A DNA stretch of 64,000 nt from a bacterium D16-56 (GTDB taxonomy: Bacteria; Bacillota; Clostridia; Lachnospirales; Lachnospiraceae). Location: assembly GCA_003611875.1 (NCBI GenBank), contig RAYY01000004.1, forward strand, positions 1 through 64,000, read 5' to 3'. Shown here piece after piece: positions 25,217-33,109 of this stretch (positions within the stretch are counted from its first letter, which is position 1; each line of letters begins with the position of its first letter). Under the pieces are notes generated by a model that was not told the DNA's origin, made no database searches, and saw only the letters and a list, made by a program, of their open reading frames with translations. A program made the translations under genes and the position numbers.

Positions 25217-25680
25217 CGTTCCTGCACCGCCTCTCTGGTCTTTTCCCGTTCCTTCTGCCGGGGCTTGACGTGGCCCATAGCCTGCCGGAGCCCGCGCCGG
25301 ATAGATGGCTTGTCGTTCTGGCGGGCCATCACCCGCTTGGTATACTCGGAAAATGCCGCCGTGATGGCGTCGGCCTGTCCCGCCTTGAAAAACAGGAGAT
25401 AGTCCTTCGGGCCTACCTTGTGGAACGCATAGTCTACATTAAATTTCCGGGCCACCCGGTCAAACAGGCGGGCGTCCCCCTTTAGCTGGATACTGTTGGA
25501 CTGTCCGGCGTGGCCCATGAGCTGTTTCACGGTCTGCCGCCCGTGGGGCGTGAGTGCGTCCCGGTTGTGTTTCTGCACTCCGGCCAGAAACTTCTGGCAC
25601 GCCATGAACAGCACCCGGCCCGTCAGCTTCGCCGCATGTATGGATATAGCCACAGTCTTTCTTGATACTTCTTCTTCCAT
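25213..25680 (-). CDS. pcfB: PcfB-family conjugation protein
   Basis: 155 residues: VSRKTVAISIHAAKLTGRVL, then HGRQTVKQLMGHAGQSNSIQ, LFDRVARKFNVDYAFHKVGP and FFKAGQADAITAAFSEYTKR. The pattern is that of PcfB (DUF3801) proteins, which sit directly before the coupling protein and help load substrate. Basic C-terminal tail. Translationally coupled to virD4. Confidence 0.9.
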   Translation of the reverse strand: MEEEVSRKTVAISIHAAKLTGRVLFMACQKFLAGVQKHNRDALTPHGRQTVKQLMGHAGQSNSIQLKGDARLFDRVARKFNVDYAFHKVGPKDYLLFFKAGQADAITAAFSEYTKRVMARQNDKPSIRRGLRQAMGHVKPRQKEREKTREAVQER

Positions 25681-25744
25681 TGATTACTTCCTTTCCGTCC
25701 GGGAGCCGCGGGTTAAAGCTGGAGGCCCCCGGGGATATGGGAAA

Positions 25745-25767
25745 CCTCGGGCCAACTTGGCCCGAGG
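25745..25767. repeat. ICE palindrome copy 15
   Basis: Both ends read CCTCGGG/CCCGAGG, so the arms still match each other (compensated change). One base after the DUF6674 stop. Confidence 0.95.
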
Positions 25768-25768
25768 T

Positions 25769-26551
25769 CTACCGCCCGTCATGTGCCGCCGTCGGAGCTG
25801 TCTTTTCCTTCTTCGGCGGGTTTGCTGTCTTGTGCTCCTGCATGGTTTTCAAGATAGAAGGCTGTCTTTCGGCGGCACGTTCCAGCCGTTCAAGACTGGC
25901 AACCGCCTTATCCAGACTGTTCCGGGCCGCAAGGAAACAGGCCCGTTCCGCCCGATAGGGGGCCTGTACCGTCTTTGCCAGCTTGCCGGGGGCCTTCGCC
26001 TCCTGTACGACCTCCTTCCCCATCAGGGCCCGGCCTATGTTTTTCACATGCCGCCCGGCTTCGTGGTACTCGGCGCTTACGGCCTCTATACTGGAAATGG
26101 CCTTCTCGTCCGCCTGTGTGCCTTCGTTGATGTTGTTCCGCATGGCTGTCAGCCTCGGCTTGATATGGAAGAACCGGGCGGCGTGATCCAGCGCGGAAAT
26201 TCCGCGTTCCTTCACAGCGGCCAGCGTATTTTTACAGCCCTCAATGATACCGGCTTTCAGCTCTGCGAGACTATCACGCAGGGCAAGAATACGGTCTTGC
26301 AGGACAACGATTGATTTTTGCAGGGCTGATTTTAACGGGGAGTTCTTCATTTTCTCCAAATCCTGCCGCATGGCTTTTAGCTCGTCAACCGCACTGGCAA
26401 GCTGTTTTTCCATTTCGGAAACATGCCCGATAGCCTCTAACAGTTCTTTTCCTGCCGGGGATTGGTTTTCTTTCAGCAGGGCCAGCAGTTCTTTTACATA
26501 CTCATTTTCAGCTATCGGCGTTTCCACGGCGGGCGCTTTCTTTTTTGGCAA
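25769..26551 (-). CDS. DUF6674-family coiled-coil protein
   Basis: 260 residues, almost all helical: NEYVKELLALLKENQSPAGK, VSEMEKQLASAVDELKAMRQ, QDRILALRDSLAELKAGIIE, then AAVKERGISALDHAARFFHI and a Lys-rich tail. Matches DUF6674 proteins of conjugative elements. No catalytic motif. Stands between two palindromes, upstream of pcfB. A structural or DNA-packaging role cannot be told from sequence. Confidence 0.75.
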   Translation of the reverse strand: MPKKKAPAVETPIAENEYVKELLALLKENQSPAGKELLEAIGHVSEMEKQLASAVDELKAMRQDLEKMKNSPLKSALQKSIVVLQDRILALRDSLAELKAGIIEGCKNTLAAVKERGISALDHAARFFHIKPRLTAMRNNINEGTQADEKAISSIEAVSAEYHEAGRHVKNIGRALMGKEVVQEAKAPGKLAKTVQAPYRAERACFLAARNSLDKAVASLERLERAAERQPSILKTMQEHKTANPPKKEKTAPTAAHDGR

Positions 26552-26585
26552 TATTCACACCTCCTTTCGTCCGGCCAGCAAAAAA

Positions 26586-26608
26586 CCTCGGGTCAAGTTG
26601 GCCCGAGG
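26586..26608. repeat. ICE palindrome copy 16
   Basis: CCTCGGGTCAA/TTGGCCCGAGG: outer change compensated in both arms, plus one G-T type mismatch; central G. One base after the ardA stop. Confidence 0.92.
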
Positions 26609-26609
26609 T

Positions 26610-27308
26610 CTACCGTTCCTCATGGGTCGCGGCCTTTGCTGTTTTGCCATGTTCCGGGGGCGGGGCCTCCCAGAATTGTTTCAATGCTTCGAGAATGGAG
26701 TGGCGGGGTTCATCGGGATAGGAAAATATCTGGTATTCCTCTGGAACCTCCCCGTCATAGTGTTCCATGAAGGGACTCCCGTTGTTCTCGATATAGCCGC
26801 CCCCCGCAAAATCGCTTGTCGTATTTAAAAACATATCCCTTCCGTATGCCTCATAGTCAAAATAGTCTTTGATATGTTCTGGCACGTCAAGGGCTCCGCA
26901 CTCGTCAATGAGATACCGCCCCAATTCTTCCTCATTCTGTACCTCTGGGTAAAATTCGTAGCAGTCAAGGTTTTGGGTCAGGTTGATTAAATCCTTAACG
27001 CTCCCGGTATATTCTCCGAGCGAGAGGGCGGCTTCATATTTTGCCTTCTGGCCGTTGTCCAGTCCGTCCAGTAGGGAGGCAAGATAATTCAGTTCGTCAA
27101 TACTTTCGCCTTCTCCCAAATGGTTCCGCAGCCCGGCAACATTAGTTTCATAATCGGCAATAAAGACTTCCTCATACCGTATACCGTCCACGCCAATCTT
27201 GGGAAGTACGGCCTGTACTTCCTCTGTTGAGGCAGGAAATCTCAACGGTTCCACCGCGAGAATCCCCTCATTGTATTTGCCGAGATTGCCAATATAGGCG
27301 CTAATCAT
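26610..27308 (-). CDS. ardA: Antirestriction protein ArdA
   Basis: 232 residues: MISAYIGNLGKYNEGILAVE, then IRYEEVFIADYETNVAGLRN, INELNYLASLL-like DELNYLASLLDGLDNGQKAK, and FDYEAYGRDMFLNTTSDFAG. ArdA is an acidic B-DNA mimic that blocks type I restriction enzymes when the element enters a new cell; the high Asp/Glu content fits. A ~40-residue C-terminal extension ends in EHGKTAKAATHEER. Overlaps the DUF7768-like gene by eight bases. Confidence 0.93.
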   Translation of the reverse strand: MISAYIGNLGKYNEGILAVEPLRFPASTEEVQAVLPKIGVDGIRYEEVFIADYETNVAGLRNHLGEGESIDELNYLASLLDGLDNGQKAKYEAALSLGEYTGSVKDLINLTQNLDCYEFYPEVQNEEELGRYLIDECGALDVPEHIKDYFDYEAYGRDMFLNTTSDFAGGGYIENNGSPFMEHYDGEVPEEYQIFSYPDEPRHSILEALKQFWEAPPPEHGKTAKAATHEER

Positions 27309-27657
27309 CGCACCGAGCCTCCCGGCCCTTGCCTTTCACGGTCAGTATGCCATCCAGGGTGGTTGCTGTGATGTTGAGCCGCCCGGCAACGGCAATATCG
27401 TTCTTCACATCTTCTGTCATACCGTTGCCGCACACCACCAGAACATGAGCCCGGCGGAGCATATCGCGGGACATGTCAATCCCGCTTTTGTGTTCCTCGG
27501 GAATATCGTCATTCAGGAACAAAGGCAGGTAGAGCAGAGGGCAGACCGGGGAAAATCCGGCCTCATAGACCGCCCTGCAATACTGCGCCGCCTGTTCCGT
27601 GTCGGCCTTGTGTTCGCCTGTCCACGCGGCGGTGATGTATGCTAAAGGTCGTTTCAT
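27301..27657 (-). CDS. DUF7768/DUF4406-like nucleoside deoxyribosyltransferase-fold protein
   Basis: 118 residues: RPLAYITAAWTGEHKADTEQ, AGFSPVCPLLYLPLFLNDDI, DMSRDMLRRAHVLVVCGNGM. The Rossmann-like pattern with 'YI-aaw-g', 'SPV-P' and 'DM-----A--LVVCG' is that of nucleoside 2-deoxyribosyltransferase relatives common in phages and ICEs. Enzyme activity is unproven. Coupled to ardA by overlap, so possibly part of an anti-restriction pair. Confidence 0.75.
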   Translation of the reverse strand: MKRPLAYITAAWTGEHKADTEQAAQYCRAVYEAGFSPVCPLLYLPLFLNDDIPEEHKSGIDMSRDMLRRAHVLVVCGNGMTEDVKNDIAVAGRLNITATTLDGILTVKGKGREARCDD

Positions 27658-27931
27658 GGGGTTCCTCCTTCCTGTTTGCGCTTAATAGATAGCCCATCCC
27701 CTCCGCCCCTTCCCGTGGGAAGGGGAACGGCTCAAAGGAATATATATCCCCGTCGCTTGACTACTACAAGCACAACCGGGAAAGGCTGTCAAGGGCTTCG
27801 CCGCCGCAGGCGGTGGCGCGGGCGCCACCCTTGACTGCCTTCCCCGGTTGCGCTATACAAACCACGGCGACGGGGAATATTATATCCTTCGAGCTTCGGG
27901 GCGCGGGGCAGAGCCCCGCTTTAGGCGCGAA
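27658..27931. other. 274-base non-coding stretch with a 150-base imperfect hairpin
   Basis: Outer arms 27737-27756 and 27867-27887 (ATATCCCCGTCGC / GCGACGGGGAATAT) and inner arms 27770-27795 and 27828-27853 (CAACCGGGAAAGGC / GCCTTCCCCGGTTG) enclose a GC-rich cap (GCCGCCGCAGGCGG). Bulges between them are small. No gene. A replication or transfer origin, or a structured leader between parB and ardA, are the likely options. Confidence 0.6.
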
Positions 27932-27954
27932 CCTCGGGCCAACTTGGCCCGAAG
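27932..27954. repeat. ICE palindrome copy 17
   Basis: Arms CCTCGGGCCAA/TTGGCCCGAAG, four bases after the parB stop. Confidence 0.95.
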
Positions 27955-27958
27955 CCTC

Positions 27959-29401
27959 TTATTTCTCCGGCGCGGCCTCTTTCTCGGGCTTCGCCTGTTC
28001 CTTCTGCTTGCCCTTCCAGTCGTCCAGGAGCTTGATAATCTGGTCTTTCATTTCCTGCGGGGTCTTTTCCTTGCCGAAATACTTCTCCAATTCCATTCCA
28101 CTGATAATCACTTTGTCTACCTCCTTCTTTTCTTCAAGCATGATACCGTCGATCACATCACCGTTGAGCATATTTTCCTGGTCGAGTTTCCGCATACGCT
28201 GGGCCTGGGAGAGCGAAGGGGCCGACTGCTGCGCGTCAATGGCAACGGCAATATACCTCTGATTTTTGGGTTTAATATAGGAAAGCTCCACAGCGGGGGT
28301 AAAGGCAATTTTGAGCGGCTTGCCTCCACTCCCGACTGTTTTGCCGTCAACCATATCCTGCAACGTGGGAATGAGCCTCGTCAGGGCGATATGCCGCTGA
28401 ACCTGTTTCACACTCATTCCGTTGCGCTCTGCGATGACCTCATTGGAACGCTTATCTACGTCTGTTGAGAAGTTCTGTCCCTCCAGCGCCTCCCGCGCTC
28501 CCTGATGTTTGATAGCCTCCAACTGCATTTTCAGGGCTTTGGCTAATTCCATTGTGGAAACTTCCCGGTTGTTGACGTTATCCTCGACCATCTGCTGAAT
28601 GGCCTGCTCGTCAGTCAGGGCGCGAATGATACACGGTGTATAGGGAATACCGGCCTCAATACTGCCCGCGTCGCGGCGGTGGCCGGAAATGATTTCATAG
28701 CCGCCCTTATCATCAGGCCGGACAATGGCGGGTTGTGTCACGCCCTGCGCCCGGATACTCGAAACAAACGCCATGAACTTAGCGTTCTTCTCGACGCTGA
28801 ACGGGTGGTTTTTGAAAGCATGGAGCTGTTCATGGGGGATTCTTACAGTCTGTTCCACTTCCGGGATAACAAAGGGCTCCATGGGTTTGTCAGTCTTGGG
28901 AATCCCGTATTTCTTCCGAAGCTCCTGTTCCAGCTTGGCCTTCTGTTCTTTCCGGCTGGGGCCGTCCGCCGACGGAGCTGCCTTTTCTGCCTTCTGCTTG
29001 GTCGGGGGCATTTTTTCAGCTTTGGGCTTTTCGGTTTTCTTGGGGGCCTTGTCCTTCGGGGAACGTACCGCCTGTTTCGTCTGTTTCTTTTCTTTCGGTT
29101 TATCCGCGTCTGTTCGTTCAGGCTTTGACTTATCGGTAGTTGATCCCTGTTCCTGTTCAGCCTTTGCCGCCTTTTCCTTCTCGGCCACAATTTTATCAAT
29201 CATAGCGCCGGAAATATCAATGACGTTTCCGGGGCGGCTCTTGTCAGCCGGGGCAGGGGTGTCCGCTTTCTCGGCCTCCTGCACCGGGGCTGAAGTTTTA
29301 ACCTCCTGCGCCGGAGGCTCCTCCTTCCGTGGAACCGGATTTCCGGAAACGGCGGGGCCGCTCTGTTCCTCCGGCTTCAAATCTTTTTTATCCTCTGCCA
29401 T
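27959..29401 (-). CDS. parB: ParB/RepB/Spo0J-family protein
   Basis: 480 residues. The first ~185 are low complexity (Lys/Pro/Glu/Ala). The ParB domain follows: VRIPHEQLHAFKNHPFSVEK, GVTQPAIVRPDDKGGYEIIS, then GHRRDAGSIEAG (the NTP-binding G-H-R-R box) and VEDNVNNREVSTMELAKALK. A helix-turn-helix comes next (GMSVKQVQRHIALTRLIPTL), and a helical C-terminus. Binds palindromic centromere-like sites. No ParA is encoded beside it; only a ParA fragment exists at 42.9 kb. Start has AGGAGG upstream. Confidence 0.92.
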   Translation of the reverse strand: MAEDKKDLKPEEQSGPAVSGNPVPRKEEPPAQEVKTSAPVQEAEKADTPAPADKSRPGNVIDISGAMIDKIVAEKEKAAKAEQEQGSTTDKSKPERTDADKPKEKKQTKQAVRSPKDKAPKKTEKPKAEKMPPTKQKAEKAAPSADGPSRKEQKAKLEQELRKKYGIPKTDKPMEPFVIPEVEQTVRIPHEQLHAFKNHPFSVEKNAKFMAFVSSIRAQGVTQPAIVRPDDKGGYEIISGHRRDAGSIEAGIPYTPCIIRALTDEQAIQQMVEDNVNNREVSTMELAKALKMQLEAIKHQGAREALEGQNFSTDVDKRSNEVIAERNGMSVKQVQRHIALTRLIPTLQDMVDGKTVGSGGKPLKIAFTPAVELSYIKPKNQRYIAVAIDAQQSAPSLSQAQRMRKLDQENMLNGDVIDGIMLEEKKEVDKVIISGMELEKYFGKEKTPQEMKDQIIKLLDDWKGKQKEQAKPEKEAAPEK

Positions 29402-29433
29402 TCGTTTACCTCCTTCATTTTGGCATGAAAAAA

Positions 29434-29560
29434 GGGCCTAACTTTTATAGTCAGGCCCACGGGGAGCTTCGGGCCATGTTGGCCCGAAGCAAGGGGAATA
29501 GTCCTCCTTTCCGCTTCACAACGGAAAACGCCGCCCGTAGTCTCTACTTGGGCGGCGCTT
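29434..29560 (-). promoter_or_regulatory. Leader of parB with two hairpins
   Basis: GGGCCT/AGGCCC hairpin at 29434-29458 and CGCCGCCC/GGGCGGCG at 29530-29556; the latter is followed by TTTTCC on the minus strand, so it can act as a terminator between the end of the element and parB. Confidence 0.5.
29467..29489. repeat. ICE palindrome copy 18, outermost
   Basis: 10-base arms with TGT centre, as in copy 8. The only copy upstream of all element genes. Confidence 0.95.
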
Positions 29561-29626
29561 GTCCGGTAAAGTGATAAGCTCGTATTTTATTGAAATAGTG
29601 TGTATATAGCCGTTTTCTTATTATGA

Positions 29627-30250
29627 TTGGTCCGGTTGGACCGGTTGGACCAGTCGCTCCCGCCGCTCCCACTGCACCATCTGCTCCGGTAGCTCCAGTC
29701 GGGCCGGTCGGGCCAGTTGCTCCCGCTGCTCCGGTTGGACCGGTTGGGCCAGTCGCTCCCACTGCTCCAGCTGCTCCGGTCGGGCCGGTCGGACCAGTCG
29801 CTCCCACTGCACCATCTGCTCCGGTAGCTCCAGTCGGGCCAGTTGCTCCCGCAACTCCAGCTGCTCCGGTTGGACCGGTTGGGCCAGTCGCTCCCGCCGC
29901 CCCGTTTGCTCCGGTTGGACCGGTCGGGCCAGTCGCTCCCGCCGCTCCAGCTGCTCCGGTCGGGCCGGTCGGACCAGTCGCTCCCGCCGCCCCGTTTGCT
30001 CCGGTTGGACCAGTCGGGCCAGTCGCTCCCGCCGCTCCCGCTGCTCCGGTCGGGCCGGTCGGACCAGTCGCTCCCGCCGCCCCGTTTGCTCCGGTCGGAC
30101 CAGTCGGGCCAGTCGCTCCAGCCGCTCCGTTTGCTCCGGTTGGACCAGTCGGGCCAGTCGCTCCAGCCGCTCCGGTTGGACCAGTCGGGCCAGTGGCACC
30201 GGCCACTCCAGCTGCTCCGGTCGGACCAGTCGGGCCAGTGGCTCCACCAA
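29627..30250 (-). pseudogene. Collagen-like (Gly-X-Y) gene fragment trapped between two mobile segments
   Basis: About 205 codons of [16 protein letters not shown]-type triplets on the minus strand. The frame is closed on the 5' side by TAA at about 30258 with no start or ribosome site. On the 3' side it runs out of Gly-X-Y into unrelated [12 protein letters not shown] residues at the ICE end. So both ends of the original gene are gone. The apparent frames on the plus strand and other minus frames are shadows of the repeat. Confidence 0.8.
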
Positions 30251-30290
30251 TTTATACAAAACTTAATGCTGAAATTTAATAGGAAACCTT

Positions 30291-31991
30291 CTATGCCGTT
30301 TTCCCATCCTTTTTCCCAACGATTGTTAGTTCATTTTGATTATTTTCAATCGACTCTATAATCCGACGATGTTGGTCTGCGAAATTAAACTCAATACTAA
30401 TTTCACCACCCTGGTGAATATAAATATTTTTTACCAAATCAACCAAAATTCCTCTGTTCAGTTCTTTTATATTTTTATATTTCAGAAAATAGGTTAAATA
30501 AGGGTCATTCTTTGAAATTCCTTTTGCCATCACCTGACACTCTGACTGAATGTTTTGTATTGTTACTTTCAGCTGTTCCGCTTTGCAAGAATACTTCTGT
30601 TTCAAACGAGTATATTCTTCTTTGGAAATATCTCCGCTTTTCCAATCCCCATAAAGTCCATCCGCAATACTGATCACTTTATCCAACTCCTTTTGGCGAA
30701 GGTGGAGCATAGCGGTCAAACGGGTTGATTCATTTTTGACAATGGGTGACTTATTGATTTCCTCCACCACATCAGCTAAAGAATCAACCAAAGAAATCTG
30801 TGCCTGGATTGCTGCTAAAACAGCTTTAATCACTACTTCTTCCTTGATTGTATGTTTCGTGCAGGCGTTTTTCGATTTTTCCCGAAATGTACGACAGTAA
30901 TAATAAACAATATTTTTTGTTTTCTGTCTTGTCATCGCCTTTTTGCAATCCGCACAGCGGATAAATCCAGATAATAAATGCAGATTTCTTCCTGACGGCG
31001 CTGTCCGGGTATCCCTTGTCTGAAGGTCAGCCGCTTTTTGAAAAAGTTCAGCCTCAATAATCGGCTCATGGGTATCTGGTACCATATACCAGTCTTCTTC
31101 TGGAACAGCAACCTTATCATGTACTTTATAGCTGATTACTGTCTGCTTGCCTTGCACCATAATTCCCAGGTACATCTTATTTTTCAAAATCGTAGTAACT
31201 GAACTAGGCGACCAAAGTCCATCATTTTTCTCACCTTGGGGACAACAGAAATTCAATCCTTTGCTTTTCTTATAAGCGGCTGGACCCGCTATCCCTAAGT
31301 CATTGAGCCGATGTGCGATTCCATTTTTACTCATACCCTCATAAACAAACCATTGGTAAATATTTCGCACTACTTCTGCGGCTTCTTCATCAATAATTAA
31401 AGCATTTTTATTTTCTGGGGCCTTTTTATAGCCATATGGAGCAAACGCTCCAATAAATTCACCCTTTCGGCGTTTTGTTGCAAAGGTATCGCGTACATCA
31501 TGTGAAGTTTTCGCTGCAAAACGGTCATTCATCAGGCCATTAATCGGAACTTCTAAGCCCTGAAGGGTTTCCGGGTGAAGAAAAGAATCCACTCTTGGGT
31601 CACTAACCGTGATGAATCTGGTTTTATTCATAGGAAAGATTTTTTCCAAAAAATATCCCTGATCCGAATAATTCCGAAACATACGGGAAAGGTTTTTACA
31701 GATAATACAATTAACCTTTCCGGCTTCCATATCGTGAATCATTCGTTGAAAATCCGGACGGTCATAATCTGTTCCTGTCAGGCCATCATCAATATAGTAA
31801 TCAATAAGTGTAAATTCTCCCTCAAAAAAGGTTTCCAGATACTCCCCAATGATTTTTTTCTGATTGGTGACGCTTAAACTCTCATCGTTTCCATCTTCCC
31901 GTGAAAGACGAATATAGGCAGCGATGAGCCAAACTATTTTGCGAGAAGCTGAATGAACACCACTGCTCACAGCTTTTCTAATTCTAGCCAT
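30291..31991 (-). CDS. Large serine recombinase (TndX/TnpX type) 1
   Basis: 566 residues. Catalytic domain with Ser30 in AAYIRLSREDG, then DDGLTGTDYDRPDFQRMIHD and the CKNLSRMFRNY box. The recombinase domain (IYQWFVYEGMSKNGIAHRLN) and zinc-ribbon FIRCADCKKAMTRQKTKNIV...CRTF follow, ending in a coiled coil and a short tail. Cuts and rejoins DNA at attachment sites to move its element. Its 3' end lies only ~40 bases from the collagen fragment, as expected for a recombinase gene at the terminus of its element. Confidence 0.93.
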   Translation of the reverse strand: MARIRKAVSSGVHSASRKIVWLIAAYIRLSREDGNDESLSVTNQKKIIGEYLETFFEGEFTLIDYYIDDGLTGTDYDRPDFQRMIHDMEAGKVNCIICKNLSRMFRNYSDQGYFLEKIFPMNKTRFITVSDPRVDSFLHPETLQGLEVPINGLMNDRFAAKTSHDVRDTFATKRRKGEFIGAFAPYGYKKAPENKNALIIDEEAAEVVRNIYQWFVYEGMSKNGIAHRLNDLGIAGPAAYKKSKGLNFCCPQGEKNDGLWSPSSVTTILKNKMYLGIMVQGKQTVISYKVHDKVAVPEEDWYMVPDTHEPIIEAELFQKAADLQTRDTRTAPSGRNLHLLSGFIRCADCKKAMTRQKTKNIVYYYCRTFREKSKNACTKHTIKEEVVIKAVLAAIQAQISLVDSLADVVEEINKSPIVKNESTRLTAMLHLRQKELDKVISIADGLYGDWKSGDISKEEYTRLKQKYSCKAEQLKVTIQNIQSECQVMAKGISKNDPYLTYFLKYKNIKELNRGILVDLVKNIYIHQGGEISIEFNFADQHRRIIESIENNQNELTIVGKKDGKTA

Positions 31992-32053
31992 TTAACCTCC
32001 CATCTCTCTATAATCATTACACAAGAAGATTATATCATATCTTGCTTCAAAAT

Positions 32054-32374
32054 TCACCACTTTAAAGTACGAAAGTATCCGGCAAGTACCTTAGAAAGTT
32101 CTTTCTCCTCATCCACAAAGGAAATATGTACAGGCGTCCCATCACAAAGAAAGTTATATGGGTTTTGTATCTGCTCAATATATTGGAGCATACGCAAAGT
32201 ACCGGACAAACCAGAATCAATCTTTACACCACGAATATCTACCAGGCTATCTCTAGGTATGTCTTCAATGGAATCTTGACACATACGCTCAAGCCGTTCT
32301 GCTGACAATATTTTTCGGCCTCCTTTAAGTTGTCGAGTAGTAAAGTCTATGATTACCTGTTTGTCCAATATCAT
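32054..32374 (-). CDS. DUF6870-like small protein
   Basis: 106 residues from ATG 32374 (GGAGG four bases upstream). Core: MCQDSIEDIPRDSLVDIRGV, KIDSGLSGTLRMLQYIEQIQ, NPYNFLCDGTPVHISFVDEE. The 'LVDI--VKID----L-RM--YI-QI-NPY-F-CDG--V-ISF' pattern is that of DUF6870 proteins found beside recombinases in clostridial mobile elements. Directly upstream of the recombinase gene, same strand. Function unknown. Confidence 0.6.
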   Translation of the reverse strand: MILDKQVIIDFTTRQLKGGRKILSAERLERMCQDSIEDIPRDSLVDIRGVKIDSGLSGTLRMLQYIEQIQNPYNFLCDGTPVHISFVDEEKELSKVLAGYFRTLKW

Positions 32375-32386
32375 CTCACCTCCCAC

Positions 32387-33109
32387 AAATCTGTGTCAAA
32401 ATCATATTGACACAAAATTAGTATTATAAGAACCCCAGTCAAACGTACTTATAGCACGTTCTATAGGACCTTTTGTATCGTATTATCTGGAACAGCGGGA
32501 CTGTCCACCGGCTCGCCCCCGATACTGGGAGTATCCAGTCCAGTTCGTGGCTGCCGAACCGCCGCATACCGCCGATAGGTGGGAACACCATATTCGCAGA
32601 AAGTTTCGGTGAGAGGCACAGTTCCTCTTGCTGATGGCCATGGCGCTTTCCAGCCTGCCGGGGGCTGGTCATCAAGCCACAAAGTTGTCGCTCTGTCTCT
32701 TTGATGTTATCGTGTTGACGGACGCTCTGGCCGTCCGCAGGGGGTCTTGGCGTTTGTGCTTGTGGTGCTGTTACACAGCATTTGGAAATCCTGGATACTG
32801 ATATGAACGGCTGCCCGTTATTTGTCAAAGTACAAAGCAAAAATTTTATCAAGCATACGTTCTTTCCACATCTTTATATTCTCCTAATCTGCCTAACTGA
32901 AATCTAACCACTGTTCCCAAACCAATCTGACTTCAATATAGTCTATTTCAAGATCTTCTATATCGGTATCAACGCTCAAATAAAGCCTCATGCTGTCATT
33001 TCCTTTCTGCGTAAAATACGAATCTATACCATGTCATTTCTTGATTTATAAAACTACCCGAAAAATCACTATATGTAAATCCTCTCTGATACATACTTTC
33101 AAACAGAAC
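32387..33109. other. 723-base stretch without a solid gene
   Basis: The 32440-32860 part has overlapping short minus-strand frames, none with a convincing start or family pattern; it reads like a decayed coding remnant (GC higher than its flanks). 32860-33109 is AT-rich intergenic, holding the small frame at 32893-32991. Confidence 0.5.
32893..32991 (-). CDS. Possible 32-residue acidic protein
   Basis: MRLYLSVDTDIEDLEIDYIE-VRLVWEQWLDFS with AGGAAATG upstream of ATG. Rich in Asp/Glu. Too short to place; may be a remnant. Confidence 0.25.
   Translation of the reverse strand: MRLYLSVDTDIEDLEIDYIEVRLVWEQWLDFS

Noticed and set aside
1763-29489. The dispersed palindromes as intrinsic terminators
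   Set aside because: No copy is followed by a U-run on the coding strand, several lie inside genes, and downstream genes lack their own promoters.
29623-30361. Long plus-strand and alternative minus-strand frames rich in PVGPVAP or RLVRPEQ
   Set aside because: They are frame shadows of the Gly-X-Y coding repeat, whose lack of stop codons opens several frames at once.
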